A stretch of DNA of 64,000 bases from VXNE01 sp965116625 (GTDB taxonomy: Bacteria; Pseudomonadota; Gammaproteobacteria; Pseudomonadales; Azotimanducaceae). Below, in pieces: positions 45,058 through 52,760 of the stretch. The DNA lies in the NCBI GenBank assembly GCA_965116625.1, contig OZ220717.1, forward strand, positions 2,728,001 through 2,792,000, written 5' to 3'. A program made the translations under genes and the position numbers. Within the stretch, counting starts at the first letter, position 1. Each line of letters opens with the position of its first letter. A model generated the notes under the pieces. That model searched no databases. It was not told the origin of the DNA and saw only the letters and a list, made by a program, of their open reading frames with translations.

Positions 45058-46392
45058 ATGGAAGGGAAACAACGAAGAACAGGTCGCGGCCAGCTGGCCG
45101 CGTGGGCTGCCGTGGCCGCTCTTTTTTGGGGGACGGACGCGCAGGCCGACGACGAGTTCATGTACCGTCTCGGGGGCGGCGAACCGATCAGCCTCGGGCC
45201 GACCACGCGGGCGTCGACGCTGCGGCTCGGCGTCAGCGCGCAGTGGAACTCGAACTTGGTGTGCGGCGAATTCGATGTCGCGCACTCCGTCGCGCAGCAG
45301 CTGAACGGCATATCGGGGGCGTTCCAGGACGTCATGGGCAACGTCGTGCAGACGGCCCAGGGCGTCGTGGCCTCGCTGCCCGCGCTCGCCATCCAGCGCC
45401 TGAACCCCGGCCTCTACGACCTGCTGCAGAACGGCGTGCTCGAGGCCGGCCAGGAGTTTCGGGTGGCGAAGCTGCGCTGCGACGAGATCGCCGACGACAT
45501 GGGCGACCGCGTCGCGCACGAGGGCTGGGCGGCGGTGGCGAAGGCGGACTACTGGCGCCGGCAGATCGATGTCGGCGGCCGCGACGTGCTCGAGGTCGCC
45601 GAGGAGGCGGACGCCTCCGGCGCCGACGGCGGCGTGCCGTGGATCGGAGGAACGGCCGCCGGGGGCGCGGGCCAGGAGCCCATCGAAGCGGTGGGGGATG
45701 TCGCCGCCGCCGGCTACAACCTGCTGCTCGGCCGGGCCGCGGCCGACGACTCTCCGGTCGGCCCGGCCGCCTGCGGCGACTCCGACATCTGCGCGGCGTG
45801 GGACGATCCCGGCGAGATGGCGGCGTGGATGCGGCGCGTGGTCGGCGAGATCGAGGTGCGCACCTGCGACGGCTGCCGCAAGGTGAGCTCGCAGGCCGGC
45901 CTCGGGCTGCCGTCGCTCTACCGGCGCGAGAAGAGCGACCTCGTGAACATCCTCCAGCCGCTCGCCCAGACCGACGCGGTGCCGGGCGAAGCGGTGCTGG
46001 CGGGACTGACCGGGGGCGGCGGCTTCCGGGTGACCCGGCGCCTGATCGAGGCGATCCGCGAGGAGCCGCGCCCCGTCGATGTCGCCAACCGCCTGGCCGG
46101 CGAACTGGCCGTGGGGCGGGTCATGGAGCAGGCGGCGATGGCGCGCCGCGCCATGCTCGCCGGCATGCGCGAGCCGCACGTCGCCGGCAATGCGGCGGCG
46201 CTTGAACAGGCGGAGCGCGCCTTGGCGGAGCTCGACCGCGAGATCCGCCAGATGGAGGTGGAGCTGCGCGTCAAGGCGATCGTCGCCGGCAACAGCTCGG
46301 TCGCCGTCCTGCAGCGCGCCGGAATCCGGAAGCGCATCCCCGTCTGGGAGGCCTCCCCGGCGGGCGGACTGCGCGAGGGGGCGCCCGAGTGA
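45058..46392 (+). CDS. TIGR03755-like ICE protein (TraH-like place), exported
   Basis: 444 residues. ATG 45058 after GGAAGG. Signal peptide GQLAAWAAVAALFWGTDAQA. Contains NLVCGEFDVAHSVAQQLNGI, a paired Cys motif (CDGCRKVSSQAG) and a C-terminal helical part with heptads (AALEQAERALAELDREIRQM). The family follows TIGR03756 in these operons and probably acts with it in pilus assembly in the periplasm. Confidence 0.82.
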   Translation: MEGKQRRTGRGQLAAWAAVAALFWGTDAQADDEFMYRLGGGEPISLGPTTRASTLRLGVSAQWNSNLVCGEFDVAHSVAQQLNGISGAFQDVMGNVVQTAQGVVASLPALAIQRLNPGLYDLLQNGVLEAGQEFRVAKLRCDEIADDMGDRVAHEGWAAVAKADYWRRQIDVGGRDVLEVAEEADASGADGGVPWIGGTAAGGAGQEPIEAVGDVAAAGYNLLLGRAAADDSPVGPAACGDSDICAAWDDPGEMAAWMRRVVGEIEVRTCDGCRKVSSQAGLGLPSLYRREKSDLVNILQPLAQTDAVPGEAVLAGLTGGGGFRVTRRLIEAIREEPRPVDVANRLAGELAVGRVMEQAAMARRAMLAGMREPHVAGNAAALEQAERALAELDREIRQMEVELRVKAIVAGNSSVAVLQRAGIRKRIPVWEASPAGGLREGAPE

Positions 46393-46709
46393 CGCGGGCC
46401 GGATGGGTATCGCTCGGCGGTTCCGCGGCGGCGGTGGCGGCGGCGCTCGCGCTCCTGCCCGCCGAGTGGATCGCGGCGGCGGACGCGCGCCTGGCCGGCT
46501 GGCGGCCTTGGCTCGGCGGCCTGCGGGCGGCGGCGATCCTGGGCGCCTGGATCTGGTGGCACGGACTCCTGGCCCGCATTCCGGGACTGAGCCCGGAAGC
46601 GTCCGGGTACCTGCGGGCGCGGCGGCATTTCTGGTGCGGGGCGCTCGCGGCGGTCGAGCTCGTGCTGGTGCGCAACGTGTTCGGCGCCCTGTGGCGGCTC
46701 GCGGCATGA
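46389..46709 (+). CDS. Small ICE membrane protein, unrecognised
   Basis: 106 residues from GTG 46389, overlapping the previous stop (GTGA). Three apolar segments (SLGGSAAAVAAALALLPAEW, AAILGAWIWWHGLLARIPGL, WCGALAAVELVLVRNVFGAL). Short membrane proteins are found between TIGR03755 and traG in related ICEs. No function can be assigned. Confidence 0.65.
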   Translation: MTRAGWVSLGGSAAAVAAALALLPAEWIAAADARLAGWRPWLGGLRAAAILGAWIWWHGLLARIPGLSPEASGYLRARRHFWCGALAAVELVLVRNVFGALWRLAA

Positions 46710-46723
46710 CGCTTCCATTTTCC

Positions 46724-46781
46724 CCGCGGCGGGCCGCGCGGGCGGGCCCCTCCCTCCCGCCCGCGGTGCGGCCCGCCGCGG
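46724..46781. repeat. Very strong intercistronic hairpin inside the conjugation operon
   Basis: Perfect arms CCGCGGCGGGCCGC (46724-46737) and GCGGCCCGCCGCGG (46768-46781). Nested inside are GCGGGCGGG (46738-46746) and CCCGCCCGC (46756-46764), separated from the outer arm by a 3-nt bulge. A 23-pair stem with a 9-nt loop fills most of the only sizeable gap (97 nt) in the second half of the operon. No U-run follows. Confidence 0.7.
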
Positions 46782-46806
46782 CTTTCCGTGTTGCGCCAGG
46801 CGCGTA

Positions 46807-48417
46807 ATGGGCGTCTCCAGCTATTTCGAGTTCGTCACCGTGCTATTCGGCTGGGTGCTCTACGACCGGCTGTGGGCGGTGCTGAACGACACCGGCATCG
46901 TCTACCTGCCGTTCTTCGTCATCGTGATGAAGAACATGCTCGAGTCGCGCCGCGCCGGGGACGACGAGGGCTCCGCGGCGGTGCAGTCGCTGAAGAAGAG
47001 CGAGACCGACGTGGTGGTCGCGATCGTCGTGATGTTCCTCGCGGCGGTGCCGTTCACCGAGGTGCGCCTGGGCGAGATGAGCTACGTGCGCCCGCAGCTC
47101 GACTGCGCGGTCGCCGAGCGGATCAACCGGGGCGCGGAGCCCGCAGAGGTGAACGGCCTCGCGACCGGCACCGCCTACGACGCGCCGCTCGCGACGCTGT
47201 CCGGGGAGACCGGGCGGATCCCCATCTGGTGGGGGTTCGTGCACGTCGTCTCGAAGGCCGTGGTGGCGGCGGGCACGGCCGCGGTCCCCTGCACGGGGGA
47301 CGTCGTGCGTCTGTCGATGTCGCTCGGCGGCGACACGGTCGAGGATCCGCTGCTGCTGCGCGAGGTGGCCGACTTCACCGCCGACTGCCACCGGCCGGCG
47401 GTCTCGCGCATGTACACCGGCGGGCTCGGCGGCGCCACCCCCGAGGCGCGCCGCCACATGGACTACATCGGCTCGCCGCATTTCCTCGACACCCACGGCT
47501 ACTACAACCTGCTCTATTCGCGCCGCGAGCGACCGGCCTTCCCGCCGGACCCGGCGCGGGACGCCGGGCTGGACGGTCCGCACCCGACCTGCCGGGAGTG
47601 GTGGCGGGACGGCGCCGCCGGCCTGCGCGCGCGGCTGCTCTCGGAGATCGCGCAGGAGACGCGCGACGAGCTCGTCTACGACGCGAACGCGGTGTTCCGG
47701 GAGGAGAACCCGGGCGCTTCTGTGGCGGAGCTCGAGGACATGCTGCTGCGCAAGTACCTCGCGCACCGCTCCGGCGACCGTATCGGCGTCTCGTCCGTCA
47801 GCTACGAGCCGGGCGTCGCGGAGAACTACCGCATGGGCGCTGCGTCGCACTACGGGTCGGTCGGCGGCGTGATCCATGCCACCGCGGACGTGATCGACGA
47901 CGTGCTGTCGATGGGCGCGGCGGGTCTCGGCATGGTGCTGCAGGGGCCGGGCAACATCGCGGCGGGGGTCGCGATCCGGGAGGGCATGCCGATCTTCCTG
48001 GCGCTGCTCTTGATGGTGTTCGTGGCGGTGCTGCCTTTCCTGATGGTCTTCTCCAGGTACGACGTGTCCGTCCTGGTGACCCTCACGCTGGTGTTCTTCG
48101 GCCTGCAGTTCTTCTATGTGCTGTGGGGCATGGCGTTCTGGGCCGACAACCACCTGCACGAGGCGCTCACCGGCCCGGCCTCGGCGCCGAAGTCGAATCC
48201 CATCCAGGGACTGGTGGGCCTGTGGGTGCAGCGCTTGCTCTACATCGTGTTCCCGATGGTGTGGCTCACGGCGATCGGCTGGGTGGGGGTCAAGGCAGAC
48301 GCCCTCATGGGCGGCATCTCGAAGATGGCGGACAGCGCCGCGCGCGCTGCGCAGTCTGGGGGCGACGCGGCGGTGGGCGTCGCCAGGGCCGCGGCGACCA
48401 AGGGACAGGGGCGGTGA
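46807..48417 (+). CDS. traG: TraG N-terminal-domain mating-pair protein
   Basis: 536 residues. Membrane segments near the N-terminus (VLYDRLWAVLNDTGIVYLPFFVIV, VVVAIVVMFLAAVPF) and a second cluster near the C-terminus (FLALLLMVFVAVLPFLMVFS, LTLVFFGLQFFYVLWGMAFW). Between them is a periplasmic part with YIGSPHFLDTHGYYNLLYSRR. This is the TraG_N layout for pilus assembly and mating-pair stabilisation. Shorter than F TraG, which has a long extra C-terminal domain. Last gene of the conjugation operon here. Confidence 0.85.
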   Translation: MGVSSYFEFVTVLFGWVLYDRLWAVLNDTGIVYLPFFVIVMKNMLESRRAGDDEGSAAVQSLKKSETDVVVAIVVMFLAAVPFTEVRLGEMSYVRPQLDCAVAERINRGAEPAEVNGLATGTAYDAPLATLSGETGRIPIWWGFVHVVSKAVVAAGTAAVPCTGDVVRLSMSLGGDTVEDPLLLREVADFTADCHRPAVSRMYTGGLGGATPEARRHMDYIGSPHFLDTHGYYNLLYSRRERPAFPPDPARDAGLDGPHPTCREWWRDGAAGLRARLLSEIAQETRDELVYDANAVFREENPGASVAELEDMLLRKYLAHRSGDRIGVSSVSYEPGVAENYRMGAASHYGSVGGVIHATADVIDDVLSMGAAGLGMVLQGPGNIAAGVAIREGMPIFLALLLMVFVAVLPFLMVFSRYDVSVLVTLTLVFFGLQFFYVLWGMAFWADNHLHEALTGPASAPKSNPIQGLVGLWVQRLLYIVFPMVWLTAIGWVGVKADALMGGISKMADSAARAAQSGGDAAVGVARAAATKGQGR

Positions 48418-48425
48418 CGGGGCCG

Positions 48426-48629
48426 TCAGCCGGTCTCGCGGTAGCCGCGCGCGATGCAACTGTACTCCGGGCGCAGACGGCACTGGTCGTCCTCGGCGGC
48501 CCGTACTTCGTCGTCGAGCCGGGTCTGGCGCAACGCCTGGTCGGCGTCGTCGAGGAACGCGAGGAGGAGTCGGCGCCCGAGCCGGGGCTTCGGGCGGGGC
48601 GGGGACGTGTTTTGCCGTTCGTTTCTCAT
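48426..48629 (-). CDS. Small hypothetical protein opposite to the operon
   Basis: 67 residues, basic N-terminus (MRNERQNTSPPRPKPRLGRRL) and a helical middle (LLLAFLDDADQALRQTRLDDEV). GAGG lies 8 nt before the ATG at 48629, a better ribosome binding site than most shadow frames have, and the plus strand has no gene here. A short opposite-strand gene after traG is common in related ICEs. Not recognised. Confidence 0.45.
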   Translation of the reverse strand: MRNERQNTSPPRPKPRLGRRLLLAFLDDADQALRQTRLDDEVRAAEDDQCRLRPEYSCIARGYRETG

Positions 48630-48658
48630 CTGTTCGACCTCTTGTGTGGTGGCTCGGA

Positions 48659-49540
48659 ATGAGTTCCCGCGCCGGTCGCCCCGACCCCGCGGCGCGGGAA
48701 CTCGCGCGGCAGCTCCACGCCCTGCCCGCCGCGCGTTACGAGTTCGCCGTGTTCGATGGACGCACGGTGCGCCGGATTCTCGGGGCGAGGCGGGCGCTCG
48801 CGGCGGTCGGCTGGATGAAGCACCGGAACGGTCGGGGCGGTCATGTATACGTGCGTCCCGTCACCACCGCCTGCGTGTTCGTCGAGGGCCTGACGCCGGA
48901 ATCTCTCGCCCGCGCGCTCGGCGACGGCCTCGCGCCGGCCGCCGTGGTCGAGGCGGCTCCCGGGCGGCTGGAGGCGTGGTTCCGGCTCGGGGTCGAGGCC
49001 GGGCGCGAACTCGGCCTGTGCGTCGCGCAGATCCTCGCTGCCCGCTACGGTGGCGGTCCCGGCGAAGCGGACCTGCGGCGCCTGGGCCGCGCCGCCGGGT
49101 TCTCGAACCGTACGGCCGGACTTGCCGCCGCCGACGGGCGCTACCCGCGTGTGCGCGTGCTCCATGCCCCCGGTCGGGTCACGACCGGCGCGGACGACCT
49201 GCTGGCGGAGGCGGAGGCGCGGCTGCGGGCCAAGTCGGAGCGCCGTGCGGTTGCCCGCGTGACCGGCGCGGCGGCGGGTCGTGCACGCTCGGCGCCGCAC
49301 GACCCGCATCGGGCTCTGGCGCGGGAGCTCGGGCGGCTTTCCCGGCGCTACGGGGCGGCCACCGACCGGCGCCGCGCCGAGGCGGCCGCGGCGCGGCGCA
49401 TGGCGCTCGCCGGCTGGTCGCGGTCCGACGTCGCGGCGGCGCTCGCGGCGTGCCCGGAGACCGCCCGCGAACGCGACGGCGATGCGGACCGCCACACAGC
49501 CCGAATCGTCTCCCGGGCGTTCGGGAACGCTCGGCGGTAG
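48659..49540 (+). CDS. RepB/primase-like DNA-binding protein
   Basis: 293 residues from ATG 48659. Residues about 20-170 resemble the RepB-primase/archaeo-eukaryotic primase-like domain found in plasmid and ICE proteins (GGHVYVRPVTTACVFVEGL, LGLCVAQILAARYGGGPGEADL, LGRAAGFSNRT). The C-terminal half is basic and helical (RRAEAAAARRMALAGWSRSD). Could prime DNA synthesis after transfer or during extrachromosomal replication. Family assignment rests on pattern recognition only. Confidence 0.65.
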   Translation: MSSRAGRPDPAARELARQLHALPAARYEFAVFDGRTVRRILGARRALAAVGWMKHRNGRGGHVYVRPVTTACVFVEGLTPESLARALGDGLAPAAVVEAAPGRLEAWFRLGVEAGRELGLCVAQILAARYGGGPGEADLRRLGRAAGFSNRTAGLAAADGRYPRVRVLHAPGRVTTGADDLLAEAEARLRAKSERRAVARVTGAAAGRARSAPHDPHRALARELGRLSRRYGAATDRRRAEAAAARRMALAGWSRSDVAAALAACPETARERDGDADRHTARIVSRAFGNARR

Positions 49541-49668
49541 CGGCGATGGCGGGTGGAAGGCCCGGCGGTCGTCGGTCGAGGGGTCGGACCCGAGGGGTGG
49601 GGAGCGGACCCTCGGCCGCGGCGACGACGCCGTCCAGGCCGTCTGGCGCGTCTACGGCGTGCGCGACG

Positions 49669-51051
49669 ATGGAGGCCGCTGCACACCGGATCGGCCAGCG
49701 CGCAGCGACCGCCCTGCTGCTGGTGGAGGGGTACTGCTCGCTGGCGATCGAGATGATCGCCCTGCGCGTGCTGGCGCCGGTGGCCGGGCAGTCGGTCGGC
49801 GTGACGAGCATCGTCGTGACGGGGTTTCTGGCGGCGCTCGCGCTCGGCTACCGCGACGGCGGGAGGCATCGAGGACCCGCGACGGAGAAGGTCGCGCGGA
49901 ACCTGGCGGGCGCGGCGGCGTGGTCGGCGGTCTGGCTGTCGCGTTTCGGGGTCGAGCTTGCGTTCTGGGCGACCGCCCGCCTGCCGCCGCTCGGGCAGGT
50001 TGCCGTCTACGCCCTGGTCGCCGTGGCCCCGGCAGCCTACCTGCTGGCTCAGACGGTGGTGCTGCTGGTCGCTTCCCAGCGCGCGGGCGGCGCGCCCGGC
50101 AAGGCCGGGGCGGCGTTCTCGGCGAGCACGCTGGGGAACGTCGCGGGCGGACTGCTGACGGCGCTTTTGGTCATGCAGCAGTTGGGCGTGGCGGCCGCGG
50201 CGCTGTCGGTGGCGGGACTGCTGGTGCTCGCGTCCCTCGCGGTATGGCGGCGCCTGCGCTGGCGTCTGTGTGCGGCGGGGCTGGTGGCGGCGTCGGTCGG
50301 CGGCGCCAATCTCGCCGTGGAGCGGAACGAGTACGCGTTGTCGACGGCGCACGCCGACTACGGAATTGAGCAGGATGCCGAGGGCGTCCGGTACCTGCGG
50401 GTCAACGGCCAGAACGCGAGCCGCGAGGACGGCGGAGGCATCGGCCACCCGTACATCGAGTGGATCGAGGACGCCGTCTACGCGAACGCGGCGGCGGGCC
50501 GCCCGGCGCGCGTGCTCGTCATCGGAGCGGGCGGGTTCACGTTCGGCCGCGGGCGCCCGGAGAACGCCGCCGAGATCGTCTATTCGGACGTCGATGCGCG
50601 CCTGGACGAGGTCGCCCGCGCCTTCCTCGGATCCCCGCCCCGCGGCGGCGCCTACGCGGCGATGGAGGGCAGGGCGTACCTGCTGCGCCACGAGGCGGTC
50701 TACGACGCGATCGTGCTCGACGCGTTCGCGGACCGCGCGACCGCGCCGGCGCACCTGCGGACGCGGGAGTTTTTCGCCTTGGCGCGGTCTCGGCTCGCCG
50801 CGGAGGGCGGGACGCTGTACATGAACCTCATCGTGCCGCCCGAGCCCGACCGGCTCTCGGTCCGGGTCGACCGCGCGCTGCGGTCGGTGTTCGCCTGGTG
50901 CGCGACGGAGGATATCGGGGAACCGCCGGGGTGGCGCAACCGGGTGTACGCGTGCCGCCGCAGCCAGCTCGACGGCGACGAGAGGGTGTACTCGGATAGC
51001 GGCGCGCGCGGCGAACTGGACGCGCTGCCGGGACGGCCCGGCGGTCGGTGA
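49669..51051 (+). CDS. Membrane-fused spermidine synthase-like protein
   Basis: 460 residues. N-terminal half has about six apolar segments and the family opening LLVEGYCSLAIEMIALRVLAP then SVGVTSIVVTGFLAALALGY. C-terminal half is a spermidine-synthase-like methyltransferase fold: glycine loop RVLVIGAGGFTFGRG, EIVYSDVDARL and YDAIVLDAFAD. Such fusions are annotated as MFS/polyamine aminopropyltransferases; substrate use is unproven for most. It is cargo of the ICE, or an accessory to mating if it modifies polyamines at the membrane. ATG 49669; the frame is open upstream. Confidence 0.8.
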   Translation: MEAAAHRIGQRAATALLLVEGYCSLAIEMIALRVLAPVAGQSVGVTSIVVTGFLAALALGYRDGGRHRGPATEKVARNLAGAAAWSAVWLSRFGVELAFWATARLPPLGQVAVYALVAVAPAAYLLAQTVVLLVASQRAGGAPGKAGAAFSASTLGNVAGGLLTALLVMQQLGVAAAALSVAGLLVLASLAVWRRLRWRLCAAGLVAASVGGANLAVERNEYALSTAHADYGIEQDAEGVRYLRVNGQNASREDGGGIGHPYIEWIEDAVYANAAAGRPARVLVIGAGGFTFGRGRPENAAEIVYSDVDARLDEVARAFLGSPPRGGAYAAMEGRAYLLRHEAVYDAIVLDAFADRATAPAHLRTREFFALARSRLAAEGGTLYMNLIVPPEPDRLSVRVDRALRSVFAWCATEDIGEPPGWRNRVYACRRSQLDGDERVYSDSGARGELDALPGRPGGR

Positions 51052-51064
51052 ACGGGAACCGGTG

Positions 51065-51631
51065 ATGGCGGCGAGACGGGTCGTCCTGCGGTCGATCACG
51101 GCGCGCCTGCTCTGGGACGGGCGCACGCGGGGCGGCGGGTTCATACCCGGGATCGCGCACTTCCAGTCGGGAGTCCTGGTTCTACGCCGGATGGGCGACG
51201 TTGTCTCCGGCGACTGGCTCATCGAGATCGACGAAGCGATGGCGAAGGCGGAAGTAGCGGTCAACCGCTGGGCGCTGGGCGTCGCCGCGTTCGCCGAGGA
51301 GACGCTCGGGGACGCGGTCGCGGAACGGCCGGAGTGGGCGGACGTGGAGGAACGGCGGCTCCGCGTGCGGACGCCCGAAACGGAACGGCTCGCGGTGCTC
51401 ATCTGCGCGTTCGACGCGGCGTGTGCGGTGACCTCGGCGATCACGGCCCGGGCCGGCGAGCGCCGCGTGTTCAACCCCCACCACGCCTCGATCGCCGAGC
51501 GCGCGCGAATGATCCGCCGGGTTGCCGATTTGGGCCACGCCGGGGGGCTGGCGTGCCGGGCGGAGCTTGGGAGGAAATCGGGCGGTCCGATTCGCCAACG
51601 GTCCGGGACGGGCCGACAGCCGGGCGGTTAG
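51065..51631 (+). CDS. TIGR03761-like integrating conjugative element protein
   Basis: 188 residues. The layout matches the PFL_4669/TIGR03761 family as I know it: an N-terminal LRSITARLLWDGRT, GVLVLRRMGDVVSGDWLIEIDEAMAKAE, then LAVLICAFDAACAVTSAITARAG and ERARMIRRVADLG. A GTG at 51062 directly precedes the ATG. The stop TAG overlaps the next palindrome-promoter. Function unknown; the family belongs to the maintenance region of these ICEs. Confidence 0.55.
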   Translation: MAARRVVLRSITARLLWDGRTRGGGFIPGIAHFQSGVLVLRRMGDVVSGDWLIEIDEAMAKAEVAVNRWALGVAAFAEETLGDAVAERPEWADVEERRLRVRTPETERLAVLICAFDAACAVTSAITARAGERRVFNPHHASIAERARMIRRVADLGHAGGLACRAELGRKSGGPIRQRSGTGRQPGG

Positions 51632-51682
51632 CGGAACGCTAAGGATTTGGAGCTTGCATGGCGGCGGCCTGCGAGCTATCAA
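51627..51682 (+). promoter_or_regulatory. Palindrome-promoter element before a tiny gene
   Basis: GTTAGCGGAACGCTAAG (51627-51643) is the most symmetrical copy (TTAGCG/CGCTAA perfect). Ten bases later comes TTGCAT (51654-51659), then 17 bases and TATCAA (51677-51682). It overlaps the stop codon of the upstream gene. Confidence 0.65.
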
Positions 51683-51689
51683 TGATCAT

Positions 51690-51859
51690 GCTTAGTGCCG
51701 GGTTTGACCTGGCGTGGCCGCCCGCGAGGGTGGCGTGTTAAGCAGGCTGCCGCGCGAACGCGCGGCGTGAAAAAGACCGGGCCTCCTGGCCCATCCCGTC
51801 GGGGAACCTCCCCCGGCGGGCGAGGTTCGCTGGCGGGCTTCTCATCGGAGGAAACCGCA
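51690..51859 (+). ncRNA. Structured leader RNA (copy A) of the 43-residue gene
   Basis: About 170 nt of predicted leader with several stems: GCCGCGCG/CGCGCGGC near 51750-51767, GGGCC/GGCCC near 51780, and AACCTC (51805-51810) with GAGGTT (51822-51827) enclosing CCC/GGG. The last stem and the following GCT-GGCGGGC stretch resemble the leader at 62264-62405. The layout recalls the published radC RNA motif of conjugative elements, but I cannot confirm that. Confidence 0.5.
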
Positions 51860-51991
51860 GTGGACCGACGCAAGTCGGTGTGGGCGCCTAGTGACACCCA
51901 AAGGCTGCTCGAACTGATGCACACGGCGATCGTCGTGGGCACGGGGCTGGCGGCAATGTGGGTGCTGATCGACATACTCAGCTGGGCGTGA
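51860..51991 (+). CDS. 43-residue single-span membrane peptide
   Basis: GTG 51860 has GGAGGA 7 nt upstream, a strong site. The product is basic and polar at first (DRRKSVWAPSDTQRLLELM) and then has one transmembrane helix (HTAIVVGTGLAAMWVLIDIL). Its own promoter element, a structured leader and a strong terminator 12 nt after the stop make it a self-contained unit. No family recognised; candidate roles are a signalling or toxin-like peptide or a membrane regulator of the ICE. Confidence 0.65.
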   Translation: MDRRKSVWAPSDTQRLLELMHTAIVVGTGLAAMWVLIDILSWA

Positions 51992-52003
51992 CGCACCATC
52001 GCA

Positions 52004-52049
52004 GCGGAAGGACCCCACCTGTTCGGGGAGGGTCCTTCCGCGTTCTTTT
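52004..52049 (+). terminator. Rho-independent terminator of the 43-residue gene
   Basis: Perfect 12-bp arms GCGGAAGGACCC (52004-52015) and GGGTCCTTCCGC (52030-52041) with a 14-nt loop, followed by GTTCTTTT. Confidence 0.85.
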
Positions 52050-52760
52050 CTCGCTGGCAGGTTCGACTTCGCGCGAGAGCGCTGGCTGAGTTCTGGAGGA
52101 AGTTTCCGAAAATCCAGCGGTTGCGGATGGATCGATTTTTTTTCAGGCCGAAACAAGCGGCTTCCTCTACGCGGAGAAGGAGGGAGATTTTCGGGTTGAA
52201 GACCAGAATGCGGGACGCGGGCCTGGGAGCATCCAGGCTGACAGTGCCCGGTAGCTGGTGCCTTCGGCTCCGGTCCTTTGCTTGCGAGAGCGGCGGAGAT
52301 CCGCAGAGGTGAGACGTTGGCCACGAAAATGCCAGATCACTCTCTAATACGACCACGCACATTCCATGAATGACTCGGTATGTTGTGTGCATGGTGGTCG
52401 GACGTGATGGTTTCGCGTCGACGAAACGGGAAACACGCGTACGCCAGAAGAAAACAAGCGACGCAGGAAGGACATGACACAACGCTTGACCAGGGGCTTG
52501 GGGCAGAGACGACTCGGTTCGATGGCCGGTGTTGCGGCCGATAACGCGTCGGGCGTGTTCTAGGTGCGCGGATGCCACGCCAGCCGTTCGTCCTGGTCGC
52601 AGCGCCGGCCCGGCTTCCGCACGATGCGCCCCGCGCTGGCGCCGCTACGCGGGTCGAGCTTGGCTACAGCTCTGACGCGGGGCGTGCCGGATAGCCCGGC
52701 CGTCACGACCTTGATCGATGTCGGGGGCAGGGACAGCTCGTGGCTGACCAGGTGACCAGC
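52050..52760. other. Long region without a convincing gene
   Basis: About 700 nt, less GC-rich than the flanks, with a T8 run near 52136. Imperfect inverted repeats: CGACCAC near 52350 against GTGGTCG near 52394-52400, and GTTTCG/CGAAAC at 52410-52427 around GTCGAC. A long minus-strand frame crosses it but has no protein-like character. Could hold the promoter of the giant gene or a transfer origin; neither is proven. Confidence 0.4.

Noticed and set aside
51679..52578. 299-codon minus-strand frame
   Set aside because: Crosses a strong terminator and the small-gene unit, has no protein-like composition or ribosome binding site.
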